From Mantamonas sphyraenae (taxonomy: Eukaryota; CRuMs; Mantamonadidae), in assembly GCA_026936335.1 (NCBI GenBank), contig JAPMXV010000052.1, positions 124,001 through 188,000 of the forward strand: a DNA stretch of 64,000 nucleotides, in the 5' to 3' direction. A model generated the notes under the pieces. That model searched no databases, was not told the DNA's origin, and was given only the letters and a program-made list of their open reading frames with translations. Every line of letters starts with the position of its first letter. Position 1 is the first letter of the stretch. The position numbers and the translations under genes are program-made. Positions 47,295 to 57,816 of this stretch are shown piece by piece.

Positions 47295-49463
47295 TCACTC
47301 AATCTCGTCGCGGTCCTTGCCACGAGGCTCGACCTTGAGGGACATGCGGTACATCTCGTCTTCGGAGAGGAACTTGGGGAACTTGACGAGGAAGTTCTTG
47401 ATCTGCTGGACCTCGAGGAGGTTGTAGGGACGCTGCTGGTACTGCTGGATCTCCAGGATGACGTTGTACAAGAGGCGACGCTTCTTGAAGTTGATGAGGC
47501 CCTCAATCATGTTGGGGTTACCGTCGTCAATAAAGGTGAGATCGGTGAGGTAGACACCGAGGTAGGGAATGCAGGGCGGGTCGGAGCTGTGCAAGTGTTC
47601 ACGGTATCGCTTGGCGTTGGACTCGGAGCTCATCAGCTGTTCCAGGTCGTGGTACTTGTCCATGTCCCTCTGTGGGATGTCGCCACGGGTGTGCTTGAGA
47701 CGATGCACAGCCGAGTTGTTCAGACCGGCAATGATGGCCATGACCTCGTTGAAGTTGTTCAGGTTGTGCAGGTGCAGGGCAATCTTGACGAAACGGTGCA
47801 TCATGCGTGTGCGGTTCTTGATCTTCTCCTCCTTGATGACACAGTTGGCCGCCCAGTTGGAGACGTCGTTGAAGCGGCCAATCAGGGCCAGCACGTGACG
47901 CGCACGATGCTTGTACTTGGCCTTGCTCCACGCCTGGTTGAGAAACTCCGACGCCTGAATGGCCCGGTACATCTCAAACGTAATGATGGTCATCTGGCGC
48001 GCCACCTCGATCTCATCGATGTCGTCCAGGGTCAGCGTGGACGAAAAGATGTGCTTGGGCACAGACGGCGCAGGCGGCGCCGTGCTGAACATCGTCTCGC
48101 GCGACTCGCTGCGACCCTTGATTTCCTTCTGGATGACCTTCTGCAGCTGTCCTGCCAGCTTGCTGTAGCCGTCCTTGGTCAGGGTGCCCTCCAGAAACAG
48201 GTTGAGGTCACCCAGCAGCTTCTCGTTGAAGTCGGCAAAGTGGTTCTGCAGCCAGTTCTTGAGCACGGAGCACACACGCAGCTGCGTGGGACGCACCTCG
48301 CTACGCAACCACTCCTCCTCGTCGTCCACCTCGGCCGGGCGGGGCACGTGGTAGCGCTGGATCAGCTTGCCCAGCAGGCGTCGCGGCGTGGTGAACGATT
48401 GGTAGGTCAGCAAAAAGGTGCGGATGTACTTGACACCATACTGCGAGTTGGACGTCAGGCGTTCCACGAGCTTGTTCAGCGTGGCCGCCTTGATCTCGCC
48501 CTCCTCCGAATCGTCCATGATGACATTGTTCTCCTCAAGCTTGTCCGCCTCCCAGATGTTGATGTCATCCGACTCATCCTCCACATCCTCCTCCACACCC
48601 AGGGTGAGCAGCTCCTCCACAAGCTCGTCCGTGTGTGTTTCTTGGTCCACCACACGCTGGCCCAGCGTCTTGTCGTACACACTCTCCGACTCGCGCACGG
48701 CGGTCTTGATGATGTGGATGAGCACAGACTTCTTCTGCGTGTATGTGGACGCTGTGGGCAGCGGGTGCGAGCAACGGCGGAGGTGACACAGGGTCAGGGA
48801 GACGTGTACGGGCCTGAGTGTGCAAAACGGCCCTCCTGCAAAAAGGGAAAAGGCGAAAAACCCTCTGTTCGGACACCACGTGGTGCGCGCGTGGGCCCGC
48901 GCAGGCTGGCTTGGATGAACACGTACCCTGGATGCGAGCCTCGCTCTCGAGGACTTCGACAGAGTTGCGCAGGCCTTCGTACTGCAGATGCTCGAGGATG
49001 AGCTGGAGAACCTGCTTGCGGGAAAGCGATTCCTTGACTTCGGGCTGCCCGACGTTGTACGTGTGGCCAAAGGTCACGGCACGCTCGAGCGGGTACAGAC
49101 GCTCACGCAGTTGCTGGATGTGTGGGTTGTTCTTCATGGCCAGGTTGCGCCATTGCGTGCGGTCCTTGCCGTCAAACTGCAGGCTGAGGGCGGTTTTGGC
49201 TGAGGAGCAGAATTCGCGTGTGTGAGCCACGAGTGGATAAACCCCCCCTTCCGGCTTCTGCCATTCGCTTCGATGCCCCACTTACCGTCCAGTTCGTTCA
49301 CGGTGTTGTTCTTCTGCTGTTCGGGCTCGGCAAACGTGCGTCCCACAACGCTGTCGGAGCTGCTTGCGCTCGCAGCGGCGGGTGCGGTGGGCATCTCAAC
49401 AGGCGCGCCTCCTCCAATGGGCGGCGGCGGTGGCGGCAGGTTGAACGGAGTCACAGTCGGCAT
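47295..49463 (-). CDS. LisH-REM-CDC25 Ras guanine-nucleotide exchange factor
   Basis: Three exons (49463-49286, 49199-48927, 48751-47295), all phase-1 joins, 635 aa. A Pro-rich N-terminus leads to a LisH-like dimerisation motif (about residues 110-145: SRKQVLQLILEHLQYEGLRN). The REM/RasGEF-N domain starts at about 237 (AATLNKLVERLTSNSQYGVK). The CDC25 catalytic domain is at about 394-625 (EIEVARQMTIITFEMYRAIQ, VLALIGRFNDVSNWAANCVI, MAIIAGLNNSAVHRLKHT, CIPYLGVYLTDLTFIDDGNP). LisH-RasGEFs are typical of dictyostelids and other protists. It activates Ras, opposing the RasGAP in the same window. Confidence 0.93.
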
Positions 49464-49554
49464 GGTTTTGAATGTGTGTGTATGTGTGTCTGCAAGCATG
49501 CAAGCCGTTGGATTGGGAGAAGGAGGGAGATGTGTGAGTGAGGGGATGGGGCAA

Positions 49555-49564
49555 GGGGGGGGGG
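49555..49564. repeat. Poly-G (10) in RasGEF / HAUS7-like divergent promoter
   Basis: Ten consecutive G residues in the 183-bp gap between the start codons. Confidence 0.9.
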
Positions 49565-49646
49565 TAGAGAGTTGACGACGTACGTGACCTTTCTCTTGCC
49601 GGCAATGGCGCATGGGCAGCCAAGGAGACTTTGTGGAGAAAAAGGA

Positions 49647-51074
49647 ATGAGCAGTGGACAGGTACAGACAGAGTATGCTGGGTTTGTACAGTCGTTGTAC
49701 AGACTGCGCTGTCCGCTGGTGGGTGAGGTGACAAAGGCCACGTTTGCCGGGAACGAAGACCCCGAGAACAGAGTGGCGTTGATTGCCTGGCTGATGCAGC
49801 GGTACGACACAGACACGCTGGACGCATGTGCACCAAACAATTCGGACCTGTTGCACAACAAACAGGTGGGCAGGGTGCTTCGTATGTTGTTGTGAGCGCA
49901 CAAAGAGAGAGCACGAGTCAACCAAAAAGGCCAAGCTGACACAACCACACACACACATACACACACACGCCGTTGCCCACCGTTGGTACCATTGGCATGC
50001 ACACGTGTACAGAGCTGGCCACGATGGCCAATGTGCTTGGTCTGTGCGAAGCAAACAGGACGGATTTGATCCAGGTGAGCGAAGCGGCTTGGCGCGCAAA
50101 ATCGTCTTTCCCCCTTCCTGGGAGAAACGGAGGACACTGACAGAGAGACGCATGACATGCACATATGCCACGTTCAACAGGGGAATGTGAACGACACAGA
50201 AAACATGCAGTTTTTCACGCTGCTGATTGACATGGTGACGGTGCAGGATGATCTGTTGCAAAAGCAGCGGCAGGCGTTGACGGCAAGCATGGACGAGAGC
50301 AGCAGCAGCCCGGGCGCAGGGGACACAGGGAGCAGCAACAGCGAGACGGGAAGCACAACACAGAAAAGCGGGAAATCGAAAAAGGCGGGCAAGAAGAGTG
50401 TGTTGGAGCAAGAGTTGGAGAAAGCAGACACGCTGCTGGGCAACGTGTGCCAAATGCGTGGCGATCTGTTTACACACGAATGCGAAGCGTTTGAGCTGCT
50501 GCAATCGCCCATGGCAGAGGTGCAAATCAGCGGGGCGTTGTTGAAGCGGCTGAAGCGAGAGGAGGCGGCGGCCGGGGACGCCGAGGGCACGGGGATGGGC
50601 AAGAGTGTGGATCAGGAAGCGTTGCGACGTGCGTTGGCAGACACACAGAAACAATTGCGTGTGTTGGAAGAGCAGGTACATGCGTTGGAGGAGGAGGCGG
50701 TGTGGGATGAGGCGGACGATGCCAGGGAGGTGTTTGCCAACGTGGGGCGAGAGTTGGGCCTCATTGCCTCGCTTGTGCTGTCGTTCAACCACACCTACGA
50801 AAACGAGATGGAACAGTGGACACACACTTCGCGAGAGTCGCCGTCAGAGCTGGGCTCGGCGGCCTGGGAGGTGTTGCAGGCGAGGCAGAATCTCGACCAG
50901 CTGCTCGGGGACATTGCCCGCATCCGAAGGGCCTATGACAGCCTGCGACGCAGCAACAGCCTGCAACCCATCATTGACAAGGACGAGTTTAGCGACGGCC
51001 GCATCTTTCGTCTGCAGGACAGCATTGCCGTGTTGGATGAGGCCCAAACACGTGGGCCGCTGCCCGAGTTTTGA
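49647..51074 (+). CDS. HAUS7: HAUS7-like augmin subunit
   Basis: Three exons (49647-49865, 50015-50074, 50181-51074), all phase 0, 390 aa. The N-terminus (FVQSLYRLRCPLVGEV, NRVALIAWLMQRYD) fits the calponin-homology-like fold of HAUS7, where CP-x-L and a WL/WM helix are conserved. The middle exons give LATMANVLGLCEANRTDLIQ and then NMQFFTLLIDMVTVQDDLLQ, corresponding to LG..LxLC..D and F.DQLLDTI. The C-terminal coiled coil (LGLIASLVLSFNHTYENEME) is also shared. Augmin recruits gamma-tubulin to spindle microtubules for branching. This is family-level similarity judged by eye; another CH-coiled-coil protein is the main alternative. Confidence 0.6.
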
Positions 51075-51174
51075 GTGAATGAAAGGGTGTGTTGTGATTG
51101 TGAGTGTGCATTTGCCATGAACTGAATGTGAGTGTGGTGTGTGTCTGTGTCTGTGTGCCTCTCTGTGGCGCTCC

Positions 51175-53634
51175 TCAAGCCATGATCCATGTGAGGAGGG
51201 CAAGGAGAAGGACGAGGGTGACGAGTGACGGGTGTGTGGTGGATGCAGGCGAAGGTGAAATGGTGGATGCACCTGTGTTGGCCACGGCCTGCGGGGCAGT
51301 GGGGCTGGTGCCCGTGGCTGCCGAGCCGAGCTGGGAACCGTCGGCATCGCTGGCAGCCTGGAGGACACCTGATGCGTCTGCCGCGCTGGAACCGGCCGAG
51401 TTGGACTCGATGCCGATGGTGAACGGGTAAAAGATGTCGTCGGGGAGGGTGGGGAGGACGGGTGGGGCCGGAGGCACCACTTCGGTGAGGGCCTGCTCGG
51501 GCAGGAGAACAAAGCGGACGGTGGATTGGAGTTGGAACGGGTTGGTGAGGGTGGCCTGCGTGGTGGAAGCAACCTGGCAGGCGAGACCCGTGCAGGTGTA
51601 GCGGATGTCTTCAGTGGTGTACACGACACGTGCGCCGACAATGCGGTTCTGTGGATCGCCACGTGCGCCGAGACGGGCGTAGAGGAACTCGTAGTGCATG
51701 CCGGTGAGCACACCGGAACACACGCCGTCGGGATCGACGCTGCTGCCCGGAATGGCAGGGATGGTGGAGTCGCCGATGGGCAGCCATTCGCCCACGTCCA
51801 AGTATGTGGCATTGCCCCACTTGGCCACGTGCGTGTAGGTACGGTTGCCAGCAAAGACCGCGCGCGCCTTTGCACGCACCGCGGCACATCCGCCCGCAAA
51901 GTCGTTCAACGACAGCGCAAGCGTGCAGGTGCTCTCCACGTCCTGACCAAACCCCACCACGGTGGCGTGCGACTGGCAGGACGGACCCGTGGCCGTGCTG
52001 GCCACCGTGCCCAGGATGCGCAGGCCGTCGCCGCGCACATTGGTCAGCGCAATCGCCGTCTTGCCGCTGGCGCTGTCCGTCTTGAGCTCACCTGCGAGAA
52101 GCGGAAGGCCCTTGAGGTACCCTGGGTTACCCGAACGGAAGCGCACGCTGGCTGCGTTGGCACCTGCCACGGTGAACGAGGCCGAGCTGACCTGTGCCAG
52201 CGACGCCACGCTGCTGCCGTTGATCACATAGTCTTGCAGCACAAGGTCCGCGGCTACCGAGGAAATCAGACCTGCGCTGGTGTAGCTGAAGCGGTAGTGC
52301 ACCGCGCGCACAATGTTGCTGCACACCGTGTTGTTGGTGGCCGGATCGGTGGTCAGGGCCGTGGCCGGCAGTGCGGTGAATGCGCATGCGCTGTCCTGGC
52401 CTGTGGCACTCCTGCACGTCAGTGTGCCGGCAGATACGCTCACGGTCGATGTGCTCTGCGGTTGCGCTGCCACAGAGAAGCCGCTCACAAGCTTCTGCGT
52501 GCTCCACAGGTCGTTGCCGCAGTTGGCCAGCATCGACGGCGCCGTGGCCCCACGTGTGCATGTCAGCGTGTCAAGGCCACCCCAACGTCCTGTTGAAAGT
52601 CTGTGTGTGAAAGGGGGTGGTGAGCGGTCGAACGACGGTTCCTGAGACGGTGAGCGGTGATTTGGAGCAAACTCACTGACGGGGCTCTGCGTGCACGAGC
52701 CATCGAATTTGGGCGTCGGCAGGGTCATCTGGCCCGTGTAAGCCTTGCTGGCAATGGTGTAGCTGGTGCGGATGGGTGTACCACTGGTGTACTTGCTGCC
52801 GAAGGAGGTGGTCGCAGCCGGCTCCTGAAACGTGTACGGCGACCGGCTCAGCTGCGACGTGAAAATGGAGCTGGAAGTCACCAGGCCCGGGTCGGAATAG
52901 TAAACACCCAGGGACGGGTCTGAGTGTGTGCAGAACGGGGAGATTGGAAGGGGTCAGCCAGAACCAGCGTCGGCGAAACATGAACGCGGCAGCAACGTAC
53001 TGGTGGTGGACACGACACACAGCTGGCGATCCAGAGTGGTGGTTTGCACACCGTTGGTGGCAACGAGGGCGTCGACGTCGACACAGGTAAAGGCTTTGGT
53101 GACGTTTGCGCCAGCAGACAAGCAAACGCTCATGAGCGACTTTTCAGCTGCGCTGCAGTCGCTATCACAGCAGCAGTTGACATCGCACTGACCGGCTGTG
53201 AGGTCACATTCGCATGTGGACAGGTCTGAAGAGGGTGGGTGGGTGGCAGGATCGCCGTGTGAGCGTTCCGCGGGGCGAGCGTTCCATTTTGGCGCCAGAA
53301 ACGGTTCCAAGCGGGAGACTCACCTTGCAGCGGAACCTGTGCATTGGACGATGACGAGGCCTGTGGATCATTGAGGTGAATGGAGTGGTGAGATGTGGAG
53401 CAAAAGGCAGAAGAGTGCCTGGGTTAGTGTCGTGGCGAGGGCGTGTAGAGCTTGGAGCAGGGATTGATGGCCCTGCGTTGTGGGACACACAAGGGGCACG
53501 CGTACTTGGGTAAAATCAATGGCATATGTGGACGCCGGATCGGAGGTGGTCTGAGCAGAAACGAGGCAGCAGACAAGCTGCAGCGTTACGAGTGCCGCGA
53601 TGGCTGCGGTCGAGGCGCGCCGCAAGCCAGACAT
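51175..53634 (-). CDS. TCTN: Tectonic, ciliary transition-zone protein
   Basis: Five exons (53634-53506, 53360-53324, 53225-53001, 52919-52677, 52589-51175), summing to exactly 683 codons, 682 aa. The signal peptide is residues 1-28 (ALVTLQLVCCLVSA). The tectonic Cys-rich module is CECDLTAGQCDVNCCCDSDC. The DUF1619 region has SLGVYYSDPGLVTSSSIFTS and FGSKYTSGTPIRTS. A C-terminal hydrophobic helix (LVTLVLLLALLTWIMA) ends the protein, so it is a membrane-anchored, TCTN2/3-like form or GPI-modified. Tectonics gate membrane-protein entry at the ciliary base. For intron 4 I used the consensus GTGAGT donor; a GTTTGC donor 7 nt later with another acceptor is possible. Confidence 0.9.
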
Positions 53635-53659
53635 TCTCCTTCAATTGCGTTGGGCAACC
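53635..53659. promoter_or_regulatory. 25-bp bidirectional gap between tectonic and SPICE1 start codons
   Basis: The gap contains the palindrome-like GTTGGGCAAC at about 53649-53658, abutting the SPICE1 ATG. Its GGCAAC half resembles an RFX X-box half site. Function is inferred. Confidence 0.35.
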
Positions 53660-55877
53660 ATGAGCAACAGGAGGAAGCCTCAGTGGGATGTAAGTGTACA
53701 GGGCGTGGCAGGGGTGAGGGCGCAGGGCGATGGAAGGGATTGTGGAGCGCAGAGTGGCGGTGGAAGAGAGCTTGTCGTTTGAGGATTTGCGCGCCAAGGG
53801 GTCTGCAGCAACTGACACGGGAGCGAGACACACACAGGACACGACGAGTGACCTGAGCAGGTACAAGTTGAGCAAGAAGCAGCAGGCGAAGCGAGCCGAG
53901 GCACGCAAGTCGACCAACCAGGAAAAGGCGGCTTTGGAGTACAAGCGCAAGATGCAGGCCCTGCGGACGGGTAAACTTACACCGCGGGATCTGATCCCCA
54001 CGGCGGAGGATGAGCAGAAGCGAACCAAATCCGAGGCAGGAGAAAAGGGTCATGCAACACCCACAGCAAGCAGCGTGGATTTGAAGGGCATCCGCAACCT
54101 GGAGGCGGTCATGAAGAGCGTGGAGAAGCAGAATCGGTCGTTGCTGCGTCGAGCAAACCACACGGGAGGTCTGGAGGACCAGGAGGATGAGGAAGGACGA
54201 AATGTGACCAGCAGGGGAGGTGTCGTCGATGTGGAAGACGAGATCCGGGCCTTTGAGGCACAGGCGGGGGGCAAGAAGAGCCGCAAGACAAAGTTGTCGC
54301 CGGGAAAGGAAAAGAAGCATCGGATGGGCGCAAGCAGCAAGAGTGGGAAGAAACTGCAGCGTCGACAGCAACAACAGCAACAGAAACAGCAACAGCAGAA
54401 GCTGAAACATGGAGAAGGCAATGGAGAGGATGTGGAGGAAAAGAGCGAGGTACAGCGCACGCTGTGGTCGCTGGAGCAGGCAACAGCACGATTCGACGAA
54501 CAGATGCGCAGTTTGGAAGAGAACGAAATCCTTCAGAGTGGGCGAGCCGCAGTGGCAGCGTCGTCGGAGGAGGACAAGTGGGAACGGGACGACTTGCCGG
54601 ACGTGAGCGCCACAGGGACCTACCACGGGTTTACACAACAACTGATCGACAACGTGGCGACGCTGACGGGATTCTTGAAGGATCGAGAGCTGCAGATGCG
54701 AGCTCAGGAGGAGCAGAGTGCAGAGATGGAGCGGACGATGCAGACAATGCGACAGGAGATGGGTGCAATGGCGGTGGAGATGAACCAGCTGCGGAACGAA
54801 AAGAAGCAGTTGCAAGAGGCGTTCCTCACACACAAGGAGGCGAGTGAACAAAGGATGGCTGTGCTGGAGCGCGAGGTGCACTCGTTGCTGGCCTTGCAAG
54901 AGGAAAAGAACTTGGGTGACGCCATGGACTGGTTGTCTGGCGTGGGAATGCAGAGTCACGAGGCAGACGTGGAGATGATTGTGGGGAAGGGGTTGTATCC
55001 GCAACAGCAGAGCGATGTGGAAGCCGTGCCGGTGCAACAGCAGGAACCCGAACGCGTGCAGCAATCGGTGTCGCAGGTGCAGTCAAAGGCTGAGAAGCCA
55101 GCACAAGTGGTGGACGAGAGCAAAGCAGAAGAGAAGTTTGAGGAAGAGGAGGAAGAAGAAGAGGAGGAGGACGAGGTCGAGGACGATCCGGTGGAGGATG
55201 TCAACTCGCCGCCAAGACCGGTGCAGCCGCCAAAGAAGATCGAGACAATGGCCGGACTGGACAGCGGACGTTGGAATGGAGACATGTCGTCCATCCGTGG
55301 TCCGTGGAGCCAGCTGTCCCCAAGCACACAGGGATCGCCGCCACACGCAGAAAACGAGGACGAGGGCAACGTAGCTCAGAAAGACCCGTTGCTGCTGGAT
55401 TTCGACGAGTTTAAGCGAAAGTTTGACCTGAAGGATTCACCGTTGTCACATGACACAGAGGACGGTTTTGACGAGGAGGATGACGAGGAAGACGAGGAAG
55501 AAGACGAGGAGGACGACGATGTCGAGCACGTGCTGGACGCGCAGTTTGAGGCACAGCAAGCACGGTACTTGAGCATGATGCATGGAGGTGGAGGTGGAGG
55601 AGGACACAACAACAACAGGGGTGGACGATCACAGCCTGTGGCGGCGTGGCCTGAAAACGGTCGTGGCCAGGTGGCCCAAAGCATGGTGCGAGAGATGCCA
55701 GCACATGCAGCATGGACAGCCACAGGGGGTGTGCGAGGACGTGGCGGACAGAAAGCCCAGTCAGGGATGGTGGGAGCACGGTCAGGGCCAGGAACAGGCG
55801 TTTCCGAACTGCAATCCCCTTTGGCGTACAAGGTGCAGGGAATTGGCAAGCAAGGGGTGATGGGAATTGAACGTTGA
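53660..55877 (+). CDS. SPICE1: SPICE1-like spindle and centriole-associated protein
   Basis: A short first exon (53660-53689) encodes MSNRRKPQWD, then GTAAGT; exon 2 is 53838-55877 (acceptor CACACAG). The join reads PQWDDTTSDLSRYKLSKKQQ, reproducing the SPICE1 N-terminal WDTTxSDLS motif, which supports this splice over starting at ATG 53730. Total 689 aa. A second matching block (about residues 260-345) has YHGFTQQLIDNVATLTGFLK followed by a coiled coil (LRNEKKQLQEAF). Acidic stretches lie near 55135-55200 and 55470-55530. SPICE1 is needed for centriole duplication and spindle integrity in animals. Confidence 0.8.
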
Positions 55878-55937
55878 ACGTTGAACGTTTCGATGACACA
55901 TTCATAGTTGTTGCTCTCCTTTTCCCAGTTGGACGCT

Positions 55938-57090
55938 TCAGGTGGACCCGGAGTCCTCCGAAGCGGCAACCGTGACAAACTCGCCGTTGCTTGCAGCAGC
56001 CAGCTCCCTGGCGGCAATTTGAGTGGTGACGACGTTGCTGGGGCGACGCTCTTCTTGGTGGCGACGCACACTCATGGAGGCTTCGGTGGCCATTCGAGAA
56101 AGACGAGCGGGCGGCTCGCTGAGGACCTTTCCGATCTGCTTGAGGCCAGGATGCAGACGCACACGCTGCGTGACGACGTTTGTGCACTGCCTGCACAACA
56201 GGTCCTTGGACAGCTGCAGCCACGGACGGTGGCAACAGCGACACTGATGGGCCACGCCGTGCAGGTTGGAAGAACTCTTGCGTCCTCGCATCAGGCAGGT
56301 CTCACAGAACGGCATGTCCTTTGCCTTGACCTTGCGCGCCTCGCTGCGACGCTTCTCGTGCGATGACTTGTCGTCGCTATGGTGTGCCAGTCGTGCGTGG
56401 TGGATGCACCACGGAGAACAGAAGATTCCGTACGAGTCAGGAAGCGGGTAGGGCTTGATTTCCCCACACGTTTTGCACTCGCGTTGGTTCTGCTCAAACG
56501 GCGCCAACGGCTTGCAGTACGGCTGGCACCAGTGTCCTGTGATTGTGGGTGGCACACGAGGCCGGTTGGGTGAGTCAGCGTGTGTGCATGCAGTGTGGCG
56601 TGGCTCCGTTTGCCCGAAATGGAGAAACTCACCGTCATCCACGCTCTCTTTGGTATCTTCGTCTGCACGTGTGTTCACAAGGCAGTGCAACGGGTGTGAG
56701 TGGCCTGTGTGAGTGTGCATGTCCCCTGTAAAGCTGTGTGTGCACTGCACTTACCCTTGGTCTGCCTGTGGATACGAAGCACCTCGTTGGAAAAATCGCG
56801 GCCTAAGTTCGAGAAAGGTCAAAATTGTGTCAGCAACGTTGCCGGGTCCCCCCACACACGTACTCGCTCTGCACTTACTAAACGGGAACGGGGCAGCATG
56901 CACAAAGATGCGTTCGCCCGAGCGGAAGTGGTCCTGGACCTTGGACTCGTTGGTAAACTCGACGTGTTCGCCTTCTTCGTCGTCGTGCAAATAGCGAGCC
57001 TGCTGCTCGCGATTCTCTTCAATCCTAGAGCGCTTGGACCTCCGTGCAGACCTCCTCACCCCTGTGGTGGTACTACTGTTGCTGCTGCTA

Positions 57091-57122
<32 letters not shown>

Positions 57123-57713
57123 GTCGTGCGTGCGCTTGGGACGGCTCGCACCGCTTCCCTTGGATGCCGTGTTTGCGGTCTCGTCCGCTGTGTTTGCGGT
57201 TTGCTTGCTTTCCTTGGCCTTGGAGATGAACTGAATGTCCAGATCCGACGGCGCACTGTGGCCGAAATGTTCGGCAAAGGCCAACATGATGTTTCGTTGG
57301 AATTCCTTACGTGAGGCCTTGGGGTCAAGGCGTACAGGCAGGTGAAAATTGTCGGCGATTGCGACGTGCAGCTGGAACGCTCCGTCCCCACACTCTTCCC
57401 CGTCTTCGCTACGCGGATCAACACGCTGTCGCTTGGCGTCCGATCCATCCGATCCCGTGGGTGATGCCTGTTCCATCTTGCCACGCGGATCCTTCCCGTT
57501 TGCCTTGCGCTTGCGTGAGGCCTTGTTGCTGCTGCTGCTGCTGCTGCTCGAAGTTGATGGCAGCGCGTGAAAGCCACCGTCGTTGCTGACCATTGACGGC
57601 GACGACACCGCAAAGTTGCTGTGTTTGGTCGCCGCCAATCGCTTGCGCATGGCCATCGATGAGGATGACGACACCACTTCGTCCACAGCCTGCTTCCTCC
57701 CTCGACGGCTCAT
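55938..57713 (-). CDS. Unknown Cys/His-rich nuclear-type protein
   Basis: Four exons (57713-56879, 56802-56755, 56662-56633, 56536-55938), 503 aa, all phase-1 joins with GTAAGT or GTGAGT donors. Exon 3 is a 30-nt microexon. I do not recognise the family. The N-terminal third has basic and Ser-rich stretches. A compact domain lies at about 120-190 (FQLHVAIADNFHLPVRLDPK, NIMLAFAEHFGHS). The C-terminal ~150 residues hold clustered Cys/His pairs: WCQPYC, CKTCGEIKP, FCSPWCIHHARLAHH, FCETCLMRG, HQCRCCHRPW and LCRQC, suggesting two or three zinc sites. Basic patches suggest nuclear location. Convergent with SPICE1 (60 bp). Confidence 0.72.
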
Positions 57714-57816
57714 CTGGGCTGCATTGGGCCGCACGGCGCCGGAGCCAAGGTCCGCGTTTGCGGAAAATTCGCGGCCCTCTCCGGACACGTGAGTTCCGAG
57801 AGCACAACTGTCCCCT

